Shown in pieces: positions 44,966-53,788 of a stretch of DNA of 64,000 nucleotides. The stretch comes from Streptomyces atratus (lineage in GTDB: Bacteria; Actinomycetota; Actinomycetes; Streptomycetales; Streptomycetaceae): positions 186,001 through 250,000 of the forward strand of contig NZ_BMRN01000009.1 in assembly GCF_014648655.1 (NCBI RefSeq). The letters run 5' to 3'. The notes beneath the pieces are model-generated. The model did not search any database and was not told the DNA's origin. It saw only the letters and a list, made by a program, of their open reading frames with translations. Numbering within the stretch: position 1 is the stretch's first letter; each line of letters starts with the position of its first letter. Both the position numbers and the translations under genes were made by a program.

Positions 44966-45475
44966 ATGACCGTTCAATTCGACCGGCACTATCTGGTCGA
45001 ACTCCAGGTTTCGGCAGAGCGTGTATCGCAGCTGCGGCGGATAATCGCCGCGCACCTCCGCCATTGGAGTCTCGAACTTCATATCCGGCCGGTGTGCCGC
45101 GGTGTGGAGGAGCTGCTGACCAATGTCCACCGGCATGTCGGTGACGACAACAACTGTGTCGTCGAACTCCGCTGGTCCGGGCGGCATCTCACGGTCTCTG
45201 TCGCCGACAACGGCTCCGAGATGCCGCGGCTGCTCAGCACCGGCGGCGGCGGCCTCAGCCGCGTCATGGCCCTGAGCGACAGCTGGGGCACCTGCCGCAC
45301 GGCCGAGGGCAAAGTCGTCTGGTTCACCCGGTACGCGAAGGAGCCGCGCACCGTCGTCCTGGTGCCGCTGCCGCCGCTGCCCGGTGCGGGCGAGTTCCGT
45401 CGTCCGCCCGTCGCCGTTCCGGAACCCGTTCCCGAAACCGCGACGGCATCCGACTCCGCCCCCGCTCTCGTCTGA
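44966..45475 (+). CDS. HATPase_c-type regulatory ATP-binding protein (anti-sigma/serine kinase-like)
   Basis: A 169-residue GHKL ATP-binding protein of the RsbW/SpoIIAB-like group abundant in Streptomyces. The N box is VCRGVEELLTNVHRHV (Glu and Asn), the G1 box VSVADNGSEMPRL, and the G2-like loop TGGGGLSRVMALSDSW. The C-terminus is Pro/Val-rich and disordered. Such proteins either bind a sigma factor or phosphorylate STAS anti-anti-sigma factors; no partner gene is next to it. ATG 44966 has GAGGAG upstream. Confidence 0.87.
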   Translation: MTVQFDRHYLVELQVSAERVSQLRRIIAAHLRHWSLELHIRPVCRGVEELLTNVHRHVGDDNNCVVELRWSGRHLTVSVADNGSEMPRLLSTGGGGLSRVMALSDSWGTCRTAEGKVVWFTRYAKEPRTVVLVPLPPLPGAGEFRRPPVAVPEPVPETATASDSAPALV

Positions 45476-45659
45476 ACCGGGCCACCAGGACCGGTACTGC
45501 CGACTTCCGTACCCGCTGAACGCTTCACCTCCCGGCGCGGACGGCGTGCGCACCGCACGCATGGTCCGCGCCGGTCGGGTGTCCGCCCGGCAGGGCCCGC
45601 GTTGCGGCACGGCGCGCGGCGCTGCACGGTCGAAGTACCGAGGCAAGGAGGCCACAGTC

Positions 45660-47084
45660 ATGCCCATCGCGACGGTCAACCCCGCGAACGGCGAGACGCT
45701 CAGAACGTTCGACGCACTGGGAGAGGCGGAGATCGAGCAGAAGCTCGATGCCGCCGACACCGCGTTCCGGCAGTACCGCACCACCGGATTCGACGAGCGG
45801 GCCGGTCTGCTGAATCTGGCCGCCGGTCTTCTGGACGAGGACGTACAGGACATCGCGCGCACCATGACCACCGAAATGGGCAAGCCCGTCAAGGCGGCCC
45901 GAGCGGAGGCCGCCAAGTGCGCGAAGGCGATGCGCTGGTACGCGGCCCACGCCGAAGAACTCCTCGCGGACGAGCATCCGCCGGCGGACGATGTGCAGGA
46001 CTCCGGTGCCTCCAGGGCCTTTGTCCGCTACCGCCCGCTGGGCGCCGTCCTCGCCGTGATGCCGTGGAACTTCCCGCTCTGGCAGGTCGTACGATTCGCC
46101 GCCCCCGCGCTGATGGCCGGGAACGTCGGCCTGCTCAAGCACGCGTCGAACGTCCCGCAGACGGCGATGTATCTGGAAGGTCTGTTCCGCCGGGCCGGAT
46201 TCCCCGCGGGATGCTTCCAGACACTGCTGGTGGGATCCGGAGCGGTCGAGTCGATCCTCCGCGACCGCCGGGTCGCCGCCGCCACCCTCACCGGCAGCGA
46301 GCCGGCCGGCCGCTCGGTCGCGTCGATCGCCGGCGACGAGGTGAAGCGCACCGTGCTGGAACTGGGTGGCAGCGACCCGTATCTCGTCATGCCGTCGGCC
46401 GATGTCGCCAGGGCCGCCCGTACCGCCGTGACCGCCCGGGTGCAGAACAATGGCCAGTCCTGCATCGCCGCCAAACGGTTCATCGTGCACACGGAGGTGT
46501 ACGACGAGTTCGCCGAGCGGTTCACCGTGGGCATGCGCGGTCTGACGGTCGGCGACCCGCTGCAGGAATCCACCGACGTCGGACCACTTTCCAGCGAACA
46601 GGGCCGTGCCGACCTGGAGGAGCTGGTGGACGACGCGGTACGGAAGGGCGCGAGGGTGCTCTGCGGAGGCGGCCGGCCCGACGACCTGGGCCCGGAGCTG
46701 GAGCGGGGCTGGTTCTACGCCCCCACGGTCCTCACCGGGATCACGACCGGCATGCGCATCCACCGCGAGGAGACCTTCGGCCCCGTCGCCACGCTCTACC
46801 GCGTCGAAGGGCTGGACGAAGCCGTGGCGCTCGCCAACGACAGCCCCTTCGGACTCAGCTCCAACGTATGGACCCGCGACGCGGACGAGGCCCGTCGCTG
46901 TGTGCGCGATCTGGAGGCGGGTGGTGTCTTCTTCAACGGCATGACGGCGTCCCATCCCGCGCTGCCCTTCGGCGGCGTGAAGCGCTCCGGCTACGGACGT
47001 GAACTCTCCGGGCACGGCATCCGCGAATTCTGCAACGCGACCACGGTCTGGTACGGCCCCGATCCCGTCGGCGCCACGTCCTAG
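45660..47084 (+). CDS. gabD: NADP-dependent succinate-semialdehyde dehydrogenase
   Basis: A 474-residue aldehyde dehydrogenase. MTTEMGKPVKAARAEAAKCA is the GabD/Sad signature, MPWNFPLWQVVRFAAPALMA binds cofactor, LELGGSDPYLVM holds the general base Glu, and NNGQSCIAAKRF the catalytic Cys. ETFGPVATLYRVE and ALPFGGVKRSGYGRELS complete the family pattern. ATG 45660 follows AAGGAGG. It precedes the phosphoketolase gene by ten bases, so they are likely cotranscribed. GABA degradation or succinic semialdehyde detoxification is expected; glutaminase is encoded a few genes away. Confidence 0.93.
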   Translation: MPIATVNPANGETLRTFDALGEAEIEQKLDAADTAFRQYRTTGFDERAGLLNLAAGLLDEDVQDIARTMTTEMGKPVKAARAEAAKCAKAMRWYAAHAEELLADEHPPADDVQDSGASRAFVRYRPLGAVLAVMPWNFPLWQVVRFAAPALMAGNVGLLKHASNVPQTAMYLEGLFRRAGFPAGCFQTLLVGSGAVESILRDRRVAAATLTGSEPAGRSVASIAGDEVKRTVLELGGSDPYLVMPSADVARAARTAVTARVQNNGQSCIAAKRFIVHTEVYDEFAERFTVGMRGLTVGDPLQESTDVGPLSSEQGRADLEELVDDAVRKGARVLCGGGRPDDLGPELERGWFYAPTVLTGITTGMRIHREETFGPVATLYRVEGLDEAVALANDSPFGLSSNVWTRDADEARRCVRDLEAGGVFFNGMTASHPALPFGGVKRSGYGRELSGHGIREFCNATTVWYGPDPVGATS

Positions 47085-47094
47085 GAGACACAAC

Positions 47095-49482
47095 ATGAGT
47101 CGTGCCGCCCACCCGGCAGTGACGCCCGGCCCCTCGGACGAAGAGATCGCGGCCCTCGACGCGCACTGGCGGGCCGCCAACTATCTGGCCGTGGGCCAGA
47201 TCTATCTGATGGCCAACCCGCTCCTGACCCGGCCACTCACCCGGGAGCACATCAAACCGCGCCTGCTCGGCCACTGGGGCACTTCACCCGGACTGAACCT
47301 GGTCCACACCCATCTCAACCGCGTCATCAAATCCCGCGGCATCCAAGGCCTGTGCGTATGGGGACCTGGCCATGGCGGACCCGCCGTTCTCGCCAACTCC
47401 TGGCTGGAGGGCAGCTACTCGGAGACGTACCCCGACGTCAGCCGTGACGCCCAGGGCATGGGGCTGCTGTTCAAACAGTTCTCCTTCCCCGGCGGGGTGC
47501 CCAGCCATGTTGCACCGGAGACTCCCGGCTCCATTCACGAGGGCGGCGAACTCGGCTACGCCCTCACCCATGCCTACGGTGCCGCCCTCGACCACCCGGA
47601 CCTGCTCGTCACCTGCGTCATCGGCGACGGGGAGGCCGAGACCGGACCACTCGCCGCGTCCTGGCACTCCAACAAATTCCTCGACCCGGTGCACGACGGA
47701 GCCGTCCTCCCGATCCTCCACCTCAACGGCTACAAGATCGCCAACCCGACCGTTCTCGCCCGCCTCCCCGAGCCGGAACTCGACGCCCTGCTGCGCGGCT
47801 ACGGGCACGACCCCCTGTATGTCGGCGGCGACGATCCCCTCACCGTCCACCGGGCGATGGCCGCCGCGATGGACCGGGCCGTAGACCGCATCCGGGAGCT
47901 CCAGGCCGCCGCCCGTACCGGCGGCGACACCGAGCGCCCGCACTGGCCGATGATCGTGCTGCGCACCCCCAAGGGCTGGACCGGCCCGGCCGAGGTCGAC
48001 GGGGTGCCCGTCGAAGGCACCTGGCGCGCACACCAGGTCCCGCTGCCCGGCGTCCGGGACAACCCCGAACATCTGCACCAGTTGGAGGTGTGGATGCGCT
48101 CCTACCGGCCGGAGGAACTCTTCGACACATCGGGGCGCCCCACTGCCCAGGTGCTCGACTGCGTGCCCGAAGGCACCGCCCGACTCGGCGCGACCCCGTA
48201 CGCCAACGGCGGTCTGCTCCTGCGCGATCTGCCCATCCCGCCGCTGGACGACCACGCCGTCGAGGTCGACAAGCCCGGCACCGTGCTGCACGAGCCGACG
48301 CGGGTGCTCGGCGGCCTGCTGGAGGCCGTCATGGCCGCCACCTCCGAACGCCGAGACTTCCGGGTCGTGGGCCCCGACGAAACCGCGTCGAACCGGCTCG
48401 ACGCCATCTACGAGTCCACCGGCAAGGCATGGCAGGAGCGGATCCTGCCGACCGACGAGCACCTCTCCCGCGACGGACGTGTCATGGAGGTGCTCTCCGA
48501 GCATCTGTGCCAGGGCTGGCTGGAGGGGTACCTCCTCACCGGCCGCCACGGTCTCTTCTCCTGCTACGAGGCGTTCGCCCACATCGTCGACTCGATGGTC
48601 AACCAGCACATCAAATGGCTCAGGACATCCCGCCGGCTGGCCTGGCGCCGCCCCATCGCCTCGCTCAACTATCTGCTCACCTCGCACGTCTGGCGCCAGG
48701 ACCACAACGGGTTCTCCCACCAGGACCCGGGTTTCGTCGACCACATCCTCAACAAGAGCCCCGAAGTCGTACGGGTCTATCTGCCGCCGGACACCAACAC
48801 CCTGCTCTCCGTCGCCGACCATGCGCTGCGCAGCCGGGACTACGTCAATGTGATCGTGGCGGGCAAACAGCCGAGCTTCGACTGGCTCACCATGGACGAG
48901 GCCCGGGCGCACTGTGCCCGTGGAGCGGGTGTGTGGGAGTGGGCGGGCACGGAGGACGGCAGCCGCGAACCCGACGTGGTGCTCGCCTGCGCCGGTGACG
49001 TACCCACGCTGGAGACTCTGGCGGCAGCCGATCTGTTGCGCAGGCATCTGCCGGAACTGTCGGTACGGGTGGTGAATGTGGTCGACATGACGCGGCTGCT
49101 GCCCCACGGGGAACACCCGCACGGCATGCCGGACTCCGAGTACGACGCGGTGTTCACCAGGAACACCCCGGTGATCTTCGCCTACCACGGCTATCCGTGG
49201 CTGATCCACCGGCTCGCCTACCGGCGGGCCGGCCATGCCCATCTGCATGTGCGGGGCTACAAGGAGGAGGGCACCACCACCACGCCCTTCGACATGGTGG
49301 TGCGCAATGACCTGGACCGCTACCGGCTGGTCATGGATGCCATCGACCGGGTGCCCGGCCTCGGCGTCCGTGCCGTGGCGGTACGCCAGGCGATGGCGGA
49401 TGTCCGTACCCGACACCACGCCTGGATCCGTGAACACGGCACGGACCTGCCCGAGGTGGCCGACTGGACCTGGAGCGGCTGA
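47095..49482 (+). CDS. xfp: phosphoketolase (xylulose-5-phosphate/fructose-6-phosphate)
   Basis: A 795-residue thiamine-diphosphate enzyme that splits xylulose-5-P or fructose-6-P with phosphate to acetyl-P and an aldose phosphate. The N-terminus YLAVGQIYLMANPLLTRPLT, GHWGTSPGLNLVHTHLNR, the ThDP-binding GDGEAETGPLAASWHSNKF and the C-terminal RQDHNGFSHQDPGFVDH are all family hallmarks. ATG 47095 has AGGAGA upstream. It is often linked to acetate kinase; that gene is not adjacent here. It gives a carbon-saving route to acetyl-P and ATP under low oxygen, consistent with the hemerythrin and Usp genes. Confidence 0.96.
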   Translation: MSRAAHPAVTPGPSDEEIAALDAHWRAANYLAVGQIYLMANPLLTRPLTREHIKPRLLGHWGTSPGLNLVHTHLNRVIKSRGIQGLCVWGPGHGGPAVLANSWLEGSYSETYPDVSRDAQGMGLLFKQFSFPGGVPSHVAPETPGSIHEGGELGYALTHAYGAALDHPDLLVTCVIGDGEAETGPLAASWHSNKFLDPVHDGAVLPILHLNGYKIANPTVLARLPEPELDALLRGYGHDPLYVGGDDPLTVHRAMAAAMDRAVDRIRELQAAARTGGDTERPHWPMIVLRTPKGWTGPAEVDGVPVEGTWRAHQVPLPGVRDNPEHLHQLEVWMRSYRPEELFDTSGRPTAQVLDCVPEGTARLGATPYANGGLLLRDLPIPPLDDHAVEVDKPGTVLHEPTRVLGGLLEAVMAATSERRDFRVVGPDETASNRLDAIYESTGKAWQERILPTDEHLSRDGRVMEVLSEHLCQGWLEGYLLTGRHGLFSCYEAFAHIVDSMVNQHIKWLRTSRRLAWRRPIASLNYLLTSHVWRQDHNGFSHQDPGFVDHILNKSPEVVRVYLPPDTNTLLSVADHALRSRDYVNVIVAGKQPSFDWLTMDEARAHCARGAGVWEWAGTEDGSREPDVVLACAGDVPTLETLAAADLLRRHLPELSVRVVNVVDMTRLLPHGEHPHGMPDSEYDAVFTRNTPVIFAYHGYPWLIHRLAYRRAGHAHLHVRGYKEEGTTTTPFDMVVRNDLDRYRLVMDAIDRVPGLGVRAVAVRQAMADVRTRHHAWIREHGTDLPEVADWTWSG

Positions 49483-49510
49483 CACCGCCCCGGGTTCCTG
49501 CGGCGTGGGC

Positions 49511-49834
49511 TCAGCGGCCGACAGCCTTTGCCAGCTGGGCCTTCGTCATGTGGGACCGTCCGTGGACGTTCTTCCTCTTCGCCTCTTCGTAGAGCTGGTC
49601 GCGAGTAGGCCCCTCGGCTCCGCTGTGGGAGCGCAGACCGCCGCGCCGCGAGGACGACATGTCCTCGATGGAGGTACGGCTCGCGGTCCTCGACTCGCCG
49701 GCGCGGGCGCGCTCCTTGTTGACCGTACGGGCCGCGATCTCCTCGGCCCGTTCCTCGCTGACCCCGCGCTCCTGCGCGCTCTCCTTGATGTGTTCGTACT
49801 GCCGTTCCCGTTTGGCGTTCGATCCGCGTGGCAT
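49511..49834 (-). CDS. small protein with Rho N-terminal-like (SAP-type) motif
   Basis: A 107-residue basic protein. The N-terminus (RGSNAKRERQYEHIKESAQE...RAEEIAARTVNKERA) is a charged helix typical of actinobacterial plasmid-stabilisation-like proteins. The C-terminus (TRDQLYEEAKRKNVHGRSHM then TKAQLAKAV) is a Rho_N/SAP-like helix-turn-helix of the kind that binds nucleic acids. ATG 49834 has GAGGAG upstream. Function unknown; a nucleic-acid-associated stress role is inferred. Confidence 0.8.
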   Translation of the reverse strand: MPRGSNAKRERQYEHIKESAQERGVSEERAEEIAARTVNKERARAGESRTASRTSIEDMSSSRRGGLRSHSGAEGPTRDQLYEEAKRKNVHGRSHMTKAQLAKAVGR

Positions 49835-49967
49835 GGTGCGCTCCTCTCCCTGGGGCCCCAGGACTCGGCCCGGGGCTCGATCGGGCCCTCCCCAGTCTCC
49901 CAGCGGCCCCCGGGGCCCGCATGCCTGCGACGTACCCGATGCGGCGTACGGCGCGCTGCCGCCCTGT

Positions 49968-51083
49968 TCAGTAGCGCAGGGCCGCCGCGATCCGCCCGTA
50001 CTCCGCGAGCGAGTCGTCCGCGAGGAAGACCACGTCGGTGCCGCTGTCCAGCGCCGCCTCGACGAGCTCGTCCACCACGTCCTCTCGGACCGAGCCGTCC
50101 GTGAGGTCCGCCGCTTCACCGCTCACCGGTTCGAGGTGCTCGTCCGTCACCCGCACCGTCTGCTGGAAGTGCTCCTCCACCGCGACCAGTCCGGCGCGGC
50201 CCTCCCGTACCGCGGCCCACACCTCGTCGAGACCACCGGCGAAGGCACGACGGCCGCGCGCTTCGTCCAGTCTGCCGTCGATCTCCGCCGCGAACCGCTG
50301 CTGCCGCTCGTCGAGCGCCGGCCGCAGCTCCTTGAGCAGGCCGGCCGGTGTCGTGTCGGCCGGTACGCCCTTGGTGACCCGTCCCACGGCCGACTTGGCG
50401 CCCTCGCCGACCTCGTCCAGCAGGGCGAGCGCGGGGGCGAGGCCGATCAGATACAGCGGGCGCGGGTCCGTGGCCAGTACCGCGCGCAGCTTCTCGTCGG
50501 CGGTGCGCAGGAAGTTGCGCGTCTCCTCGTCGCTGAAGGTGCTCGGGGTGTCGCCGATCCGCTCCTCGCGCTGCGGGTTCGGTGCCTCCCTCGGAGCCGT
50601 CAGCGGGAATCCGCCGGTCTGCTCCTCGTGCAGGGCGTCCGTCGTGCCGCTCCACAGGGCGGCGTGCTCGGCCGACACGGTGAGCGCCCAGAACGGCTGG
50701 GCCTGGGCCTTCGCCGCGACCAGGTTGCGGGTCAGATAGGTGTCGCTGAGAACCACCCGCTCGGGTGCAGCACGGGGAAGCTGCCAGATCTGGTGCTCGT
50801 CGGCGGTGACGAGGACGACCAGGGCGTCCAGGGCCCGGCGGAGGTCCACCTCGTCGACCGCCCGGTCGAGCCGCTCCTTGATGGCGTTACGGGCCTCGCG
50901 GGTGACCGCGGGATCGGCTTCCAGCCGACTGACGGCCTCGGACACCAGGTTGCGCAGCCGAACGGCGTCCTGGGCGTTGTCCGGAGCGCGGCGGTGTGTC
51001 GGCATGGTCAGGGACAGGGCCGGATAGGGCTTGGCCACCCGCAGTTCCTGCAACAGGCCGGCGGTCAGGGCGTCCGCATCCAT
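49968..51083 (-). CDS. baeRF3-type archaeo-eukaryotic release-factor-like protein
   Basis: A 371-residue protein often mislabelled chemotaxis protein: YPALSLTMPTHRRAPDNAQD at the N-terminus, then VVLVTADEHQIWQLPRAAPE and VVLSDTYLTRNLVAAKA, a central PLYLIGLAPALALLDEV, and a C-terminal VVDELVEAALDSGTDVVFLA, which matches domain 3 of eRF1/Pelota (L7Ae-like). This is the bacterial archaeo-eukaryotic release factor family 3 pattern, proposed to act on stalled ribosomes. ATG 51083 is followed by a well-conserved start. It shares a short AT-rich spacer with the divergent DUF1269 gene. Confidence 0.8.
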   Translation of the reverse strand: MDADALTAGLLQELRVAKPYPALSLTMPTHRRAPDNAQDAVRLRNLVSEAVSRLEADPAVTREARNAIKERLDRAVDEVDLRRALDALVVLVTADEHQIWQLPRAAPERVVLSDTYLTRNLVAAKAQAQPFWALTVSAEHAALWSGTTDALHEEQTGGFPLTAPREAPNPQREERIGDTPSTFSDEETRNFLRTADEKLRAVLATDPRPLYLIGLAPALALLDEVGEGAKSAVGRVTKGVPADTTPAGLLKELRPALDERQQRFAAEIDGRLDEARGRRAFAGGLDEVWAAVREGRAGLVAVEEHFQQTVRVTDEHLEPVSGEAADLTDGSVREDVVDELVEAALDSGTDVVFLADDSLAEYGRIAAALRY

Positions 51084-51211
51084 CGTTCTCTCCCAGGGGC
51101 TTCGGCTGGCATCCGCTCCTGAGTGAAGCGGGTGAATTCGACGAGTCAATTCATACCTTTTGATCCTAATATGGGCGAGTTCTTCAATGTTGGTCTCAGG
51201 AGGTACGCACG

Positions 51212-51706
51212 ATGTCCACGCTCACCGTGTGGAAGTTCCAGTCGGCCGAGGGCGCGGAGACCGTGGAGACCATGCTCAAGTCCCTCCAGAAGGAGGGGCT
51301 GATCAAGATCCTCGACGCGGCCGTGGTCAGCTGGCCCGCCGACCGGGCGAAGCCCAGGACCAAGCAGTTGATCAACCTCGTCGGTGCCGGCGCACTGAGC
51401 GGCACGTTCTGGGGAATGCTGTTCGGGCTGATCTTCCTGATGCCGCTGCTGGGCGCCGCGATCGGTGCGGCGGCCGGGGCGCTGGGTGGCAAGCTGGCCG
51501 ATGTCGGCATCGACGACGACTTCATCGCCGAGGTCAAGAAGAAGGTGACGCCCGGGACTTCTGCCCTGTTCCTGCTGACCGTGAACGAGGTGCCCGACCG
51601 GATCAGCGACGCCCTGCCCGACGGCGGCGCCGAACTGCTCCACAGCAACCTGGACAAGCAGAGCGAGGCGCGGCTGCGCGAGATCTTCGGCGAGGACGCG
51701 GCCTGA
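51212..51706 (+). CDS. DUF1269 membrane protein
   Basis: A 164-residue DUF1269 protein. TLTVWKFQSAEGAETVETML opens a ferredoxin-like domain. A glycine-zipper hydrophobic hairpin (SGTFWGMLFGLIFLMPLLGA then AIGAAAGALGGKLADVGID) spans the membrane, and TPGTSALFLLTVNEVPDRIS is the diagnostic second half. ATG 51212 has AGGAGG upstream. Function unknown; many are stress-regulated. Confidence 0.9.
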   Translation: MSTLTVWKFQSAEGAETVETMLKSLQKEGLIKILDAAVVSWPADRAKPRTKQLINLVGAGALSGTFWGMLFGLIFLMPLLGAAIGAAAGALGGKLADVGIDDDFIAEVKKKVTPGTSALFLLTVNEVPDRISDALPDGGAELLHSNLDKQSEARLREIFGEDAA

Positions 51707-51823
51707 CCGACCGGGGAGCCCGGCGGTCCGGGTTTCCCGCACCGTCTCTGCCTCACCCCCATTTTCCTCATCTCTCCCTACCTCTCCATCTCCCTTACGC
51801 CCTTCCGAGCAGACGGAGCGTCC

Positions 51824-52390
51824 GTGAACCCGACCAGCCCCTTGCGGCACGCCCTCGGCGGCCGCGCAGCCCGCAACCTGACCCCAGCCGTGCTGGCCGT
51901 GTCGATCATCGCCGGTACCGCCGCCTGCGGCGGCTCCGGCACCTCCTCGCAGGGCACGGCCAGGAGCACCCGTACGGTGTCCCCGGAACCGGCCATGACC
52001 CGGTCCGCGAGCGCCAGTCCACGTACCCAGCAGGAATTCGCGGCCTCGGTCTCCGCCGCCGCCGAGCGCAACCGGCAGCAGGCGGCCAAGCAGGTCGCAG
52101 GCGTCAAAGGACGGGGCAACGCGGTCAAGGACGTCTCGGTGACGGGGTTGCCGGTCGTGAAGTCGGAGCAGTTCCGCAGCGCCCTTGTCCGCGTCACCAA
52201 TCGCACGGACAAGGCCGCCTTCTACGCCGTCAAGGTGGAGTTCGTCGACTCGTCCCAGAAGGTGCTCGACACCGTGGTGCTCGGCTTCGCGGACGTCCCG
52301 CCCGGCCGGACCGTCAGTCAGCACGCCAACAGCCGCAAGGCGGCCGGCGTCAAGACGTTTCCCCGGATCGCCCAGGCCGAGCGCAGCTGA
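51824..52390 (+). CDS. putative lipoprotein with FxLYD-like domain
   Basis: A 188-residue protein with a lipoprotein signal: AVLAVSIIAGTAACGGSG, lipobox G-T-A-A-C with Cys35. A Ser/Thr-rich linker follows. The mature domain (about 100-185) has FRSALVRVTNRTDKAAFYAV and DTVVLGFADVPPGRTVSQHA, which resembles the FxLYD fold of secreted proteins. GTG 51824 is used. It runs in the same direction as the glutaminase gene, 12 bases ahead. Confidence 0.75.
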   Translation: MNPTSPLRHALGGRAARNLTPAVLAVSIIAGTAACGGSGTSSQGTARSTRTVSPEPAMTRSASASPRTQQEFAASVSAAAERNRQQAAKQVAGVKGRGNAVKDVSVTGLPVVKSEQFRSALVRVTNRTDKAAFYAVKVEFVDSSQKVLDTVVLGFADVPPGRTVSQHANSRKAAGVKTFPRIAQAERS

Positions 52391-52402
52391 CGGCCGGGCC
52401 GG

Positions 52403-53755
52403 GTGAGCGCCGCCGCCGAAGCCGTCACCGATGCCCTGCGCGAACTGCACACGCGGTTCGCCGGGCTGCGGGACGGCCAACTCGCCGACTACATCCCGCA
52501 ACTGGCGCTGGCCGAACCGGATGCGTTCGGACTGGCGCTGATCAGCATGGACGGTCATCGTTACAGCACCGGTGACGCCGATGTCCCGTTCACCATGCAG
52601 TCCGTGTCGAAACCGTTCGTCTACGCCCTCGCCCTGTCCGTCCTCGGGCTCGACGAGGTGGGGCGCTGGGTGAACGCCGAGCCCAGTGGCGAGGCGTTCA
52701 ACGCCATCAGTCTGGAACCGGCCACAGGGCGGCCCGACAACGCCATGGTCAATGCGGGCGCCATCGTCACCACCGCGCTGATCCCGGACACCCCCGACGC
52801 CCCCGGATTCGACCGCATCCTCGACTGCCTGAGCCGGTTCGCCGGACGGCAGCTGGACGTCGACGAGCAGGTGTACGCCTCCGAGGCCGTCACCGGCGAC
52901 CGGAACCGCGCCCTCGCCTATCTGATCCGCAGCGCCGGCCCACTGCCCGTCGACCCGGTGGCGGCGATGGAGACGTACTTCAGACAGTGCGCGGTACGGG
53001 TCACCACGCTGGACCTCGCCGCGATGGCCGCGACCCTCGCGCACGGCGGTGTCAACCCGCTCACCGGCGTCGAGGTGGTGCCGGAGCCGGTCGCGGCCCA
53101 AGTGCTGGCGGTGATGGCAACCTGCGGCATGTACGACGCCTCGGGCGACTGGCTGCTACGGGTCGGGCTGCCGGCGAAGAGCGGTGTGTCCGGCGGACTG
53201 ATCGCCTCGGGCCCCGCCCGGTTCGGGCTGGCGACGTACAGCCCACTGCTGGATCCGACCGGCACCTCCGTTCGGGGGCGCGCCGCGCTCGGGGCCCTGT
53301 CGGAGCGGCTCGGCCTCCATCTGATGCACAATCCGGCACTGGCCGGGTCCACCGTCACCCTGGTCACGACCGCCGACGATCTGCCGTCCGCCCAGGCCGG
53401 GCCGTGGGAGCGCGCCCGGCGTGAACGGGTCGCGGTCGTCGCCGCCCAGGGCGCTCTCGACTTCACCGCGGCCGAACGGGTGCTGTACGCCCTGGACGAG
53501 GCGCGACCGCAGGAGACGGGGGCCGCGGTGCTGGATCTGCGGCAGGTGACCGACATCGACCCGGTGGCCCGGGCGGTGCTGCAGAGCGGACTCGGCCGGC
53601 TCGTGGAAGGCGGCGTGCGCACCGCCGTGGCCGACCCGGCGGGCCACCTCGTCCTGCTCCCCGGCGCCGGGGAGCAGGGCGAGCGCACAGCCCTTCGGCC
53701 CTTCGACTCCCGTGAGGAGGCCGTGGCCTGGTGCGCGAGCGGCCTGGCCGACTGA
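52403..53755 (+). CDS. glsA: glutaminase A with C-terminal STAS domain
   Basis: A 450-residue fusion. Residues about 5-310 are a serine-dependent glutaminase (beta-lactamase-like fold) hydrolysing glutamine to glutamate and ammonia: FTMQSVSKPFVYALAL (Ser-x-x-Lys), NAMVNAGAIVTT, YASEAVTGDRNRALAYLIRS, and GVSGGLIASGPARFGLATYS. Residues about 345-450 are an anti-sigma-factor-antagonist-like STAS domain (AVVAAQGALDFTAAERVLYA, AVLDLRQVTDIDPVARAVLQ). The serine typical of phosphorylated STAS proteins is here in TDIDPVA, i.e. Asp/Pro instead. GTG 52403 is used. Glutamate from it could feed GabD via GABA. Confidence 0.92.
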   Translation: MSAAAEAVTDALRELHTRFAGLRDGQLADYIPQLALAEPDAFGLALISMDGHRYSTGDADVPFTMQSVSKPFVYALALSVLGLDEVGRWVNAEPSGEAFNAISLEPATGRPDNAMVNAGAIVTTALIPDTPDAPGFDRILDCLSRFAGRQLDVDEQVYASEAVTGDRNRALAYLIRSAGPLPVDPVAAMETYFRQCAVRVTTLDLAAMAATLAHGGVNPLTGVEVVPEPVAAQVLAVMATCGMYDASGDWLLRVGLPAKSGVSGGLIASGPARFGLATYSPLLDPTGTSVRGRAALGALSERLGLHLMHNPALAGSTVTLVTTADDLPSAQAGPWERARRERVAVVAAQGALDFTAAERVLYALDEARPQETGAAVLDLRQVTDIDPVARAVLQSGLGRLVEGGVRTAVADPAGHLVLLPGAGEQGERTALRPFDSREEAVAWCASGLAD

Positions 53756-53788
53756 AACGGGGAAGGAGCTGGTCCGGGTCCGTTCCCT

